This document shows positions 1-7,186 of a DNA stretch of 12,366 nt, piece by piece. Source of the DNA: Desulfobacca acetoxidans (GTDB taxonomy: Bacteria > Desulfobacterota > Desulfobaccia > Desulfobaccales > 0-14-0-80-60-11). Both the position numbers and the translations under genes were made by a program. The notes beneath the pieces are model-generated. The model had not been told where the DNA came from, searched no databases, and worked only from the letters and a program-made list of their open reading frames with translations. Location of the stretch: NCBI GenBank assembly GCA_022736495.1, contig DZCR01000012.1, positions 1-12,366 of the forward strand. Reading direction: 5' to 3'. How positions within the stretch are numbered: the stretch's first letter is position 1; each line of letters starts with the position of its first letter.

Positions 1-179
1 AAAGGGTTCACAGCTAAAAAATACTATCGTTAATTTATGCAATTAAACACTAGCCCGTAAGGGAGGCTTTGATCTATTAGCTAATCCAGTCGAAAAGAGG
101 AGGCACGGAGAAGCACCGCATGGCCAAATTCAGCGGCAAAATGACCATTTAATAACCTGCTAAACAAGGAGCTAATGGG
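1..179. other. Gene-free stretch upstream of the first CoA-transferase gene
   Basis: No convincing gene is seen here. The first 60 bases are AT-rich and could hold a promoter, but I cannot place a well-spaced -35/-10 pair. A perfect 10-bp palindrome ATTAGCTAAT lies at 76-85 and might be an operator half, without further support. A purine-rich GAGGAGG at 97-103 and the AAGGAGCT ribosome site at 166-173 precede the gene at 180. No GG-N10-GC sigma-54 signature was found on the + strand. Confidence 0.3.
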
Positions 180-1508
180 ATGAGCGAGGGAAAATCGTAT
201 CAGGATTTTTTGAAAAACAAATTCGATATCGGACAGCTTTTTGACAAGCCGGAACCGCTGGCAGGCATCCGGGTTTTGGAGGTTTGCTACGTGGTGCTCG
301 GCCCGTCGGCCTGTGATTACCTGGCGGAATTCGGCGCCGAGGTGATCAAGTTCGAGGGGCAGAAGGGCGACCAGATGCGGTTTGTGACCCCTTATGCTTA
401 CTTTTGGAGGAACATGTCCCCCGGCCAGGAAGAGCAAAACCATAACAAGTACTGGGTGGGTATGCATCTGGGCCACTCCCAGGGCAAGGAGCTCTTCCAG
501 GAACTGGTGAAAAAGTCCGACGTGGTGGTGGACAACCTTACCCCCGGCCGCATGGCGGAATGGGGCATCAGCTATAGAGAGCTTAAGGAAATCAACCCCG
601 GCATCATCCAACTGCATGTTTCCGGCTATGGCAGCTGGGGTCCCTGGACCGGCCGCACTTCCTATGACGCCGTGGCCCAGAGCATGGGGGGCCTGTCATC
701 CATCAGTGGTTTCGAAGACCGGGGGCCCCTCAAATCGGGGGTCTGGATCGCCGATTGGACCACCGGGCTGATGTGCTCGGTGGCCATCTTGGCGGCCCTG
801 AACTACCGGGAGCGCACCGGTGAAGGGCAGTTCATCGATTACATGCAGGTGGGAAACGTCATCCGCTGGCTCGACTGGACCTGGCTTTACTCTTACAAAA
901 CCAACGAGGACCGAAAGCGCTCCGGCAATCGGGATTTGGCTATTTGCCCTTCCGACCTGTTTGAATGCAAGGACGGCTGGGTGGCCCTGGCAGCCTTCAG
1001 CAAGCCCGAATTCAAGAGCCTGTGTGAAGCCATGGGCCAGCTGGAGATCTACGACAAATTTGCCGATCCCACCGAGCGGCTGAAGGAAGCGAAGACGGTA
1101 CTCGACATCGTCGCCAAGTGGGCCAAGACCCTAACGGTGACGGAGGTCGAGGAGCTGGGAGACAAATACGGCTTTGCCGCCTCCCGGGTGCTGACCGCCA
1201 AAGATGCCTATCACGATCCGAACTTTCTGCAAAGAGGCGCCATCCAGGAATACGACGACCATCTTTACGGCAAGATGCGGCAGGAATGCTATCCGCCGCT
1301 CCTGAGCGAAACCCCCAGCCGGGTGAAATGGAGTAGCCGGCCGTTGGGGTTCGATAACCGCTACGTCTTCCAGAAGGTCCTGGGCCTGCCTCTGGAAGAA
1401 ATCAAGCGGCTGGAATTCGAGAAGATCATCTTTCAGTGGAACCCGGCGGTCCCCTCGCATTGTCCGCCACCGGACTGGGATGGCAAGAGCGGCTTGAAGT
1501 TGCCGTAA
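180..1508 (+). CDS. Class III (CaiB/BaiF) CoA-transferase, probable catalytic subunit
   Basis: 442-residue cytoplasmic protein of the formyl-CoA transferase/CaiB family, which moves CoA between carboxylic acids through an aspartyl-CoA mixed anhydride. The N-terminal CoA-binding fold is visible as LAGIRVLE (28-35) followed by [19 protein letters not shown] (41-59). The family segment [14 protein letters not shown] is near 117-129 and [14 protein letters not shown] near 138-151. D192, in [10 protein letters not shown], aligns with the catalytic Asp169 of E. coli YfdW/Frc. The C-terminal part contains the usual KDGWVAL and [19 protein letters not shown] segments. It is longer than the common 380-410 residues because of about 27 extra N-terminal residues. 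The start is fixed by AAGGAGCT at 166-173; an ATG at 175 opens only a two-codon frame. The next gene follows after 36 bp and encodes a paralogue lacking the Asp, so the two probably form a heteromer like BbsEF. The acid substrate is unknown. Confidence 0.9.
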   Translation: MSEGKSYQDFLKNKFDIGQLFDKPEPLAGIRVLEVCYVVLGPSACDYLAEFGAEVIKFEGQKGDQMRFVTPYAYFWRNMSPGQEEQNHNKYWVGMHLGHSQGKELFQELVKKSDVVVDNLTPGRMAEWGISYRELKEINPGIIQLHVSGYGSWGPWTGRTSYDAVAQSMGGLSSISGFEDRGPLKSGVWIADWTTGLMCSVAILAALNYRERTGEGQFIDYMQVGNVIRWLDWTWLYSYKTNEDRKRSGNRDLAICPSDLFECKDGWVALAAFSKPEFKSLCEAMGQLEIYDKFADPTERLKEAKTVLDIVAKWAKTLTVTEVEELGDKYGFAASRVLTAKDAYHDPNFLQRGAIQEYDDHLYGKMRQECYPPLLSETPSRVKWSSRPLGFDNRYVFQKVLGLPLEEIKRLEFEKIIFQWNPAVPSHCPPPDWDGKSGLKLP

Positions 1509-1544
1509 CCTTAGGCTTTCGTAACCTTTCTGGGAGGAAACAGC

Positions 1545-2897
1545 ATGGAAGAGAAAAAAATTGTCGGTTTGGCGATCAACCCGGAATTTGCCAGGTGGGC
1601 CTACCGGGAAACCTATCCAACGGATTACTACAAGAAGCCGGAAGCCCTGGACGACATGATCGTGATCGATGCCAGTTACGGTAACTTTGCGGGACTCGTG
1701 GCTTCTTCGATTCTGGCGGAGATGGGCGCTGAGGTGATCCGCATCGAGCCCCCCGGCGGCGACCTGGCCCGGAAGATGTCCCCTTACGGCATGATGATCA
1801 GAGATTCCGGCCTGGCTTACATTGTCGAGGCCCGCAACAAGTTTCACATCACCCTGGACTTGACCAAGGAAGAGGGCCAGAAGATGTTTGCCAGATTGGG
1901 CGGCAAGGCCGCGGTGGTCATCGAGACCTTCAAACCGGGCTATCTGGACGGCCTGGGCCTTGGCTACCGACAACTGAGCGAAGCCAACCCCGGCTTGATT
2001 TACTGCCCCATCAGCAGCTACGGCCACTATGGGGCGAAAGCCGAGAAACATGCCAACCAGCCGGACTATGACATCGTCGATCAGGCCCGGGGCATTATCA
2101 TGTCCATCACCGGGGAGGCGGACCTGGACCAGGAAATCGCCGAGACTTACAAGCGTCCCCTGAAGCACGGCAACTGGATGGGCTGGTATGCCAGCGGCGC
2201 CTGGTCGGCTTTTGGCATCCTGGCAGCCATGTTCCATCGGCGGAAAACCGGCAAGGGTCAGTTCATCGACTCTGCGTCTCCGGAAGGCTTGCTGGCCATC
2301 GCCAATTACTCCCTGCTATATTACCACATGACCGGAGAGCAGATGCCGCGGGCCGGCAATTACGATTACGCCGTCTTCCCTTACACTTACGTCAAATGCA
2401 AAGACGGCTATACCTTTATCTCCGGATTCACCGACCCCAACTGGACGGCCTTGTGTGAGATCATGAACCGGCCGGATCTCCGGGGGCAGTTCCCCACCAT
2501 CAAAGAGCGCCTCACCCCCGAGAATCAGCCCTTGGTCCAGCACGAAATTGAGAAATTCACCATAAACTACACCGCCGATGAACTGCAGGACATGGTCTAC
2601 AAGTATAGCAAGCGGGAGGACAAGAAGGGCACGGTGGTTACAGGCCGACTCGAGAATCCTCTGGATGTGCTGACCCGGGAACACTGGCAGGAGCGGCACA
2701 CTTTCATCAAATGGGACGACCCCAATTATGGCGATCTCCTGATCCAGAATTCCTCCTTCAATGCTATGACCCGGACGCCGGGCCGGATAAAATGGGTCTG
2801 CCGGCCCATCGGCGCCGACAATGAGTTCATTTACCACCGGTATTTGGGCGTGGGTCCCACGAAACTGAAAGAGCTGCAGAGCCAGGGGGTGATTTGA
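1545..2897 (+). CDS. Class III (CaiB/BaiF) CoA-transferase paralogue without the catalytic Asp
   Basis: 450-residue CaiB/BaiF-family protein, start set by GGGAGGA at 1532-1538. Family features are clear: [20 protein letters not shown] (46-65) followed by [26 protein letters not shown] (124-141), [14 protein letters not shown] (147-160), and the downstream [13 protein letters not shown] (230-242). It aligns closely with the preceding gene product around PLK-x-G-x-W. In this alignment the catalytic Asp (D192 in the partner) is replaced by W214, codon TGG at 2184-2186. It is therefore unlikely to carry the aspartyl-CoA intermediate itself. In the benzylsuccinate CoA-transferase BbsEF only one of the two related subunits is reported to be catalytic, and the tandem order here suggests the same division of labour. 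It has about 35 extra N-terminal residues compared with typical members. Transcription is probably shared with the upstream gene (36-bp gap). It could instead be a CoA-transferase with a displaced catalytic residue, which I consider less likely. Confidence 0.88.
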   Translation: MEEKKIVGLAINPEFARWAYRETYPTDYYKKPEALDDMIVIDASYGNFAGLVASSILAEMGAEVIRIEPPGGDLARKMSPYGMMIRDSGLAYIVEARNKFHITLDLTKEEGQKMFARLGGKAAVVIETFKPGYLDGLGLGYRQLSEANPGLIYCPISSYGHYGAKAEKHANQPDYDIVDQARGIIMSITGEADLDQEIAETYKRPLKHGNWMGWYASGAWSAFGILAAMFHRRKTGKGQFIDSASPEGLLAIANYSLLYYHMTGEQMPRAGNYDYAVFPYTYVKCKDGYTFISGFTDPNWTALCEIMNRPDLRGQFPTIKERLTPENQPLVQHEIEKFTINYTADELQDMVYKYSKREDKKGTVVTGRLENPLDVLTREHWQERHTFIKWDDPNYGDLLIQNSSFNAMTRTPGRIKWVCRPIGADNEFIYHRYLGVGPTKLKELQSQGVI

Positions 2898-2960
2898 GCC
2901 TGACGGAGGGTGAGTTAACAACTTAGATCGGGAGCCGCAAACATTACCAAGGAAAACTTC

Positions 2961-3066
2961 AAATCCCCCCTAAATCCCCCTTTTCCAAAGGGAAACATTA
3001 ACCCCCCCCTTGAAAAAGGGGGGAGGCGGATTTTCATCCTCGAGAGTGAATTTGGTGATTTAGGGG
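2961..3066. repeat. Nested palindromic (REP/MITE-like) element between the two CoA-transferase pairs
   Basis: Outer arms CCCCTAAATC (2967-2976) and GATTTAGGGG (3057-3066) are perfect 10-bp inverted repeats. Between them are two smaller hairpins: CCCTTT/AAAGGG at 2978-2983 and 2987-2992, and a strong CCCCCCTT/AAGGGGGG stem at 3004-3011 and 3016-3023 closed by a GAAA tetraloop. The C-run/G-run composition differs from the surrounding genes and resembles small dispersed repeats seen in many bacterial genomes. The transcript would fold into a branched structure that could attenuate or stabilise RNA between the class III and class I CoA-transferase genes. There is no T-run after the strong hairpin, so it is not a standard terminator on the + strand. 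Confidence 0.6.
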
Positions 3067-3148
3067 CGTTCAGCCGGCTTGGCTTAAGCCTGCGGGCGGC
3101 CTTGGGGATTGGTTAAATTTAAGGCAATCCTGAGTGGCTTGAGTTCAT

Positions 3149-3155
3149 AAGGAGG
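3149..3155 (+). promoter_or_regulatory. Strong ribosome binding site that fixes a TTG start
   Basis: AAGGAGG stands 5 bp before the TTG at 3161-3163. The site supports initiation at this TTG, because no in-frame ATG or GTG lies closer to the site and the encoded N-terminus reaches full glutaconate CoA-transferase A length from here. Confidence 0.75.
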
Positions 3156-3160
3156 TCGAT

Positions 3161-4117
3161 TTGCCAGAACAGGTGGAACTACACTTCACCCATCCGGATG
3201 ATTTTCGCCACTGGGTGATGGAGAACAAATCAAGGGAAGCGGTGGATAAGGTCATGATGGAGCAGGAGGCGGTCTCCCGTTTCGTCCAGGACGGGGCCTA
3301 TCTGGCCTACGATTTTTCCTCGTTGACCCGGGGGCCCCAGGCCCTGATCCGGGAGATCATCCGGCAGCGCAAACGGGACCTGTGGATCTGCGCCGAGTTC
3401 ACCCTGCATGATTCCCCTCTGCTGGTCGGGAGTGGCTGCTGCACCCGCATCGACGTGGGTTTCCTGGGTTACGGCAGCTACATCGGCCACGCCGTCTGCA
3501 CAGGGAAGGTGAAGGTCTTCGACAATACCAACGGCGTGCTGGCCGCCAGGATTCTGGCCGGGGCCCGGGGGGTCCCCTTCCTGCCGCTGCGCAATTTCCT
3601 GGGGACCGACGGGCTAAAATACTCCGGGGCCAAGGTGATCAACGACCCCTTCACCGGCAATCCTGTCTGCCTGGTGCCGGCGCTCAACCCCGATGTCTTC
3701 ATGATCCATGTGCACCAGGCCGACGTCTATGGTAACGCCCGCCTCTTCGGGACCAACCTCTTTGCCCTGGAGGCGGCCATGGCCTCCAAAAGGGTGATTG
3801 TTTCCGCCGAAGAAATCATCGAGCATGTTGAATTTCGCAAAGATCCGGGCCGGACTATGATCCCCTTCTTTTTGGTGGATGCAGTGGTGCACCTGCCCTT
3901 TGGGGCTTACCCCGGCGGCATGCCGGGCCGTTACGAGCTGGACTTGGAACATATCGACCACTTAAACGCCATCCAGACCGACGCCCAGATGCAAAAATAC
4001 CTGGAGCGCTATGTCTACGGCGTCAAGGATCACCTGGAGCTTCTGGATAAGCATGTGGGCTGGGCAAAGCTCAAGGACTTGGCCCGGAAGGCCTCCATCC
4101 GGGAAGGCTATCAATGA
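3161..4117 (+). CDS. Class I CoA-transferase, subunit A (glutaconate CoA-transferase type)
   Basis: 318-residue cytoplasmic protein, matching the roughly 320 residues of glutaconate CoA-transferase subunit GctA. It starts at TTG after a strong AAGGAGG. Family features are the N-terminal AVSRFVQDGAYLAYDFSSLTRGP (37-59), the glycine-rich IDVGFLGYGSYIGHA (97-111), and the central LAARILAGARGVPFLPLRN (127-145). The segment around NPDVFMIHVHQADVYGNARLFG is the conserved core of the family. Subunit A supplies part of the CoA site, while the catalytic Glu sits on subunit B, encoded next with a 22-bp gap. These enzymes move CoA from acetyl-CoA or a similar donor to a dicarboxylic or hydroxy acid. The related actinobacterial IpdA, a subunit of a ring-opening hydrolase in steroid breakdown, is an alternative relative. 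The conserved Glu in subunit B favours transferase activity. Confidence 0.88.
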   Translation: MPEQVELHFTHPDDFRHWVMENKSREAVDKVMMEQEAVSRFVQDGAYLAYDFSSLTRGPQALIREIIRQRKRDLWICAEFTLHDSPLLVGSGCCTRIDVGFLGYGSYIGHAVCTGKVKVFDNTNGVLAARILAGARGVPFLPLRNFLGTDGLKYSGAKVINDPFTGNPVCLVPALNPDVFMIHVHQADVYGNARLFGTNLFALEAAMASKRVIVSAEEIIEHVEFRKDPGRTMIPFFLVDAVVHLPFGAYPGGMPGRYELDLEHIDHLNAIQTDAQMQKYLERYVYGVKDHLELLDKHVGWAKLKDLARKASIREGYQ

Positions 4118-4139
4118 GATCCATGCAAGGGGTGAAGAC

Positions 4140-4943
4140 ATGGCGGTAGTGGAATTTACTGATACTGAATTCATGATCTGCTCGGCGGCCAGGCTCCTGG
4201 AGGATCGGAAGACCGTCTTCGTCGGCTGGGGCATGCCCCAGGTGGTAGCCATCCTGGCGGAGAGGCTTTACACGCCGCACCTGGTGCAACTCTTCGAGTT
4301 CGGGGCGGTGGGGCCCCAATCCCTCACCCCCTTCATCCGGGGTACCATGGGCGGCCCCAGCAACATATATCGGTGTCTCCAATGGATCAACATGAACTGG
4401 GCTTTCTCATATGCAGCCACCGGCTATATCGATTACGGCATGCTCGGGGCGGCGCAGGTGGACCAGTATGGCAACCTTAATTCCACCTTCCTAGGTGGGA
4501 CTTACGAGTGTCCGGAGCGGCGCCTTCCGGGCAGCGGCGGCGGCAACGAAGCCGCCTCCTTTGTCTGGAAGACTATCATCGTCCTGAAGCACGAGGCCCG
4601 GCGTTTTGTCGAGAAGGTGGATTTCCTCACCTCCCCCGGTTATCTCGATGGGCCGGGGGCCCGGGAGCGAGCCGGACTGCCCCGAGGAAGCGGGCCCTGG
4701 CGGGTGGTGACCTCCAAGGCCCTTTTCGATTTCCACGAGGACACCAAAAAGATGCGCCTCATTGGGGTCCTCAAGGGTCTGGACCCGCTGGAAGTCATCC
4801 AGGGCATGGGCTTCAAGCCCAATATCGCCTTGAACCTCCAGGAACTCGAACCACCAAAGGGGGGCGAGCTTCGCCTTCTCCGGGACCACATCGATCCCTC
4901 GGGCATCATCATCCGGGGAAAGAAAATGCGGGCGAATCGTTAA
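4140..4943 (+). CDS. Class I CoA-transferase, subunit B (glutaconate CoA-transferase type), catalytic Glu present
   Basis: 267 residues from the ATG at 4140, the same size as GctB of Acidaminococcus (about 266). AAGGGGTG at 4127-4134 precedes this ATG. The open frame extends upstream to 4011, but that part overlaps subunit A and has no family similarity. In RLYTPHLVQLFEFGAVG, E53 aligns with the catalytic Glu54 of GctB, which forms the glutamyl-CoA thioester. Other family marks are GAAQVDQYGNLNST (near 110-123), the glycine-rich GSGGGNEAASF (near 137-147), and FLTSPGYLDGPGARERAGLP (162-181). It is probably translated together with subunit A, giving a heterotetramer or octamer. The substrate is not determined. 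The neighbouring AbfD-like gene suggests a hydroxy acid such as 4-hydroxybutyrate or a larger analogue, by inference only. Confidence 0.88.
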   Translation: MAVVEFTDTEFMICSAARLLEDRKTVFVGWGMPQVVAILAERLYTPHLVQLFEFGAVGPQSLTPFIRGTMGGPSNIYRCLQWINMNWAFSYAATGYIDYGMLGAAQVDQYGNLNSTFLGGTYECPERRLPGSGGGNEAASFVWKTIIVLKHEARRFVEKVDFLTSPGYLDGPGARERAGLPRGSGPWRVVTSKALFDFHEDTKKMRLIGVLKGLDPLEVIQGMGFKPNIALNLQELEPPKGGELRLLRDHIDPSGIIIRGKKMRANR

Positions 4944-4985
4944 ACCTGGGATACCGCGTACGGTAGGAGAGACTTAATCTTAACT

Positions 4986-5004
4986 GCTGAGAATTTTCCT
5001 CAGC
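4986..5004. other. Small hairpin between the CoA-transferase B gene and the AbfD-like gene
   Basis: GCTGAG (4986-4991) and CTCAGC (4999-5004) form a perfect 6-bp stem with a 7-base loop in the 90-bp gap. It is followed by TTAATT rather than a T-run, so it is not a convincing terminator. It may mark an mRNA processing or stability site inside an operon. Confidence 0.35.
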
Positions 5005-5033
5005 TTAATTCCGCTGTAAGGAGGCAAAGTCCG

Positions 5034-6512
5034 ATGGCACTGATGACGCCGGAGCAATTTGAGGCCAGCCTGAAGGAGCTGAAACCTAAGGTCTATATGA
5101 ACGGCAAGCGGGTGACGGATGTCCTGCAAAATAAGAACACCCGCACCGTGGTGGAGGCCAATAAGGCCAGTTATGCCTGGGCCTTGGACCCGAAGTATAA
5201 AGATATCATGACGTGTTATTCGCCGCTGGTGAATGAGGTGGTGAACCGTTATACCTACGTCAGCGCCAGCATCGAGGATTTGGTGAGAAAGGCGGAGGCC
5301 GGGACCTTCACTGCCGAGATGATGGGGACCTGCATTTACCGGTGTGTGGGTTACGACGCCTTTCACGCCCTGGCCAGCACCACCTGGGAGATGGACCGGG
5401 ACCTGGGCACCGAGTATCGGCCGCGCTTCCTGGAATTTCTCAAGACCGTGCAGGAAAAGGACCTGTCCGCGGCCGGGGCCCTGACCGAACCCCGGGGCAG
5501 TCGCAGCAAAAAAATCGTGGATTGGCCCGACCCGTATCTCGCCCTTAAGGTGGTCGAGAAGAACGATAAGGGCATTGTGGTGCGGGGGTCCAAGATCAAC
5601 ATCAGCGGCGCCTATGCTTGCCATGAACTGGTGGTGCTGCCCCAGGGAGCCCATTCCGAGGCCGAAGCCGACTATGCCGTGGCCTTTGCCACGCCTACCG
5701 ATGCCCCGGGCATCACCTATGTCTGCCAGTATTCCCCGTATTCGGCGGAGCGAGATCAGGCTGAAGATCTCGAGGAACTGGGCAATCCGGTCTTCGGGCA
5801 GCGCGAGACCGCCATGGTAATCTTCGATAATGTCTTCGTCCCCTGGGAGCGGGTGTTCCATTGCGGCGAATTCAAGTATTCCGGGAAGATGGTAGCCCGG
5901 TTTGCCCGGACCCATCGCATGACCTGCGGCGGCACCTGCAAGGTGGGCTTCATGAATCAGATCATTGGGGCGTGCAAACTGATTCAAGAATACAAGGCCC
6001 TGGAGCAAGTCTCGCACATCAACGAGCAAATTACCGAAATGGTGGTATTGCGGGAGACCGGCCGGGCTTGCGGTCTGGCCGCCGCCCGCCTGGGCAAGGA
6101 AGATCCGCCGGGTTCGGGGGTCTTCCTGCCGGATGAACTCATGGGCAATGTGTCCAAGCTCAACATCTGCGAGGCCTTTTGGCGGGTCATGGCCCTGGCC
6201 GGAGACATCGGCGGCGGCTTGGTGGTCACCATGCCTTCCCTGAAAGAGTTAAAAAACCCGGAAGTCAGAGATTTTGTCGAGGAATTCTATAGCTTCGGGT
6301 CGGATGAGCCGACGGCCAACATCATGAAAGTGCATAAGCTCCTGCAACACTGGACCGCGGGTCAGCATGGAGTGGGCACTTGGCACGGCGCCGGACCGCC
6401 CGCGACCCAAAGGATCGCCATCCAGAGGACGGTCAATTTCGAGCACGAGAAGGAACTGGTGAAAAGGACTTTAAATCTCAAGGGAAAAGCGAAGAAAGAG
6501 AGCAAGGCCTGA
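5034..6512 (+). CDS. 4-Hydroxybutyryl-CoA dehydratase (AbfD)-family Fe-S flavoprotein, divergent
   Basis: 492-residue protein of the AbfD family (acyl-CoA dehydrogenase-like fold with FAD and a [4Fe-4S] cluster). AbfD performs radical dehydration of 4-hydroxybutyryl-CoA to crotonyl-CoA and vinylacetyl-CoA isomerisation. AAGGAGG at 5018-5024 sets the start. Similarity runs full length: MTPEQFEASL at the N-terminus, CIYRCVGYDAF (100-110), EPRGSRSK (152-159), IVVRGSKINISGAYACHEL (181-199), FDNVFVPWERVFHC (264-277), and WHGAGPPATQR (450-460). Presumed cluster ligands are C100, C104, H294 and C302, followed by K303. Compared with the Clostridium aminobutyricum enzyme as I recall it, there is one extra residue between His and the last Cys. 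The active-site Tyr296 position is C298 and the Glu455 position is G448. Substrate or chemistry may therefore differ from true AbfD. The gene lies 90 bp after a CoA-transferase pair that could supply its CoA ester. Confidence 0.85.
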   Translation: MALMTPEQFEASLKELKPKVYMNGKRVTDVLQNKNTRTVVEANKASYAWALDPKYKDIMTCYSPLVNEVVNRYTYVSASIEDLVRKAEAGTFTAEMMGTCIYRCVGYDAFHALASTTWEMDRDLGTEYRPRFLEFLKTVQEKDLSAAGALTEPRGSRSKKIVDWPDPYLALKVVEKNDKGIVVRGSKINISGAYACHELVVLPQGAHSEAEADYAVAFATPTDAPGITYVCQYSPYSAERDQAEDLEELGNPVFGQRETAMVIFDNVFVPWERVFHCGEFKYSGKMVARFARTHRMTCGGTCKVGFMNQIIGACKLIQEYKALEQVSHINEQITEMVVLRETGRACGLAAARLGKEDPPGSGVFLPDELMGNVSKLNICEAFWRVMALAGDIGGGLVVTMPSLKELKNPEVRDFVEEFYSFGSDEPTANIMKVHKLLQHWTAGQHGVGTWHGAGPPATQRIAIQRTVNFEHEKELVKRTLNLKGKAKKESKA

Positions 6513-6518
6513 GCCTCT

Positions 6519-7186
6519 AGTGTCGTGTTTCATAAATAACTTTAAAAAGTAATTTATTTATGCTAGGCTTCTTCAAGCGAAGGGAGAAGCCATGCCTCTT
6601 GGTCGACCGATTCCAACAGTGACTATAGATGCCCGGATGCGAGAGCATACTATGACCCGGCCCCGGTCTCATTCCCAGGCCCTGGCCTAGCGGGCCAAGA
6701 TCATCTTGTTGGCCGCCGACGGACTCAACAACAGCACCATCGCCGTCCAACTGGGGCTGTCCCGCCCCACTGTGGGTAAATGGCGTTGGCGCTTCCTGAG
6801 CCAAGGTCTCGTGGGCTTGCATGAAGAAGCCAGACCCGGAGCGCCCCGGACCATCAATGACGAAAAGGTGGCTGCCCTGCTGCGGCAAACCCTCCAGTCC
6901 AGGCCCAAGGCCGGCACCCATTGGACCTGCCGGTCTCTGGCCGCCGCCACCGGGGTATCCTTTGCGACGGTGCACCGTCTCTGGCGGGCTTTCGGCCTTC
7001 AGCCCCATCGCCGAAAACATTTCAAACTTTCCACCGACCCCTTCTTCGTGGAGAAGGTGCGGGACCTTGTGGGGCTCTATCTCAACCCCCCGGACAAGGC
7101 CATGGTGCTGTGCGTGGACGAAAAGAGCCAGGTTCAGGCTCTGGACCGCACTCAGCCCGTCTTGCCCATGGGCTTGGGATACATGG
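6519..7186 (+). mobile_element. Remnant of an IS630-family insertion sequence
   Basis: A probable left end lies just after a TA dinucleotide (6518-6519), the usual IS630 target, and begins GTGTCGTGTTTCATAAAT. An imperfect palindrome at 6532-6555 (ATAAATAACTTT versus AAAGTAATTTAT) belongs to this end. The transposase frame stops resembling the family at about 7186, exactly where the convergent regulator gene ends, so the right half and right end are missing. The element begins 6 bp after the AbfD-like stop codon, so any original terminator or following gene may have been displaced. Confidence 0.6.
6592..7186 (+). pseudogene. IS630-family transposase, interrupted by TAG and truncated
   Basis: Read from the ATG at 6592, the frame begins MPLGRPIPTVTIDA and reaches an in-frame TAG at 6688-6690 (after SHSQALA, where relatives usually have Gln). 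It then continues as RAKIILLAADGLNNSTIA. A helix-turn-helix segment (STIAVQLGLSRPTVGKWRWR) and a second one (SFATVHRLWRAFGL) are visible. The start of the DDE catalytic domain follows as MVLCVDEKSQVQALDRTQ, containing the first Asp. The sequence ends after LPMGLGYMA, so the second Asp and the Glu are absent. About 200 of the usual 340-360 residues remain. It cannot be active. Loss of the Gln codon fits a CAG-to-TAG change. Confidence 0.75.

Noticed and set aside
121..134. TGGCC...CAGC resembling a sigma-54 promoter before the first CoA-transferase gene
   Set aside because: The GG to GC spacing is 9 rather than the required 10 bases, and the -12 element is poor.
120..152. Ten-codon open frame (MAKFSGKMTI) upstream of the first gene, a possible leader peptide
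   Set aside because: It is too short to judge, has only a weak GGAGAA upstream, and shows no attenuator structure or regulatory codon run.
1131..2237. Long 368-codon open frame on the - strand across the class III CoA-transferase genes
   Set aside because: It lies opposite two clear CaiB/BaiF genes, has no recognisable domain, and crosses their gene boundary. It arises from the GC-rich codon pattern of the real genes.
3080..3093. TGGCTTAAGCCTGC resembling a sigma-54 promoter before the GctA-like gene
   Set aside because: The spacing is again 9 bases and the segment is mostly a GGCTTAAGCC palindrome.
4011..4139. Upstream extension of the GctB-like frame
   Set aside because: It overlaps the GctA-like gene, shows no family similarity, and the ATG at 4140 has a ribosome site and gives the expected length.
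4980..6029. 349-codon open frame on the - strand opposite the AbfD-like gene
   Set aside because: The + strand protein has full-length family similarity and a strong ribosome site; the antisense frame has neither.
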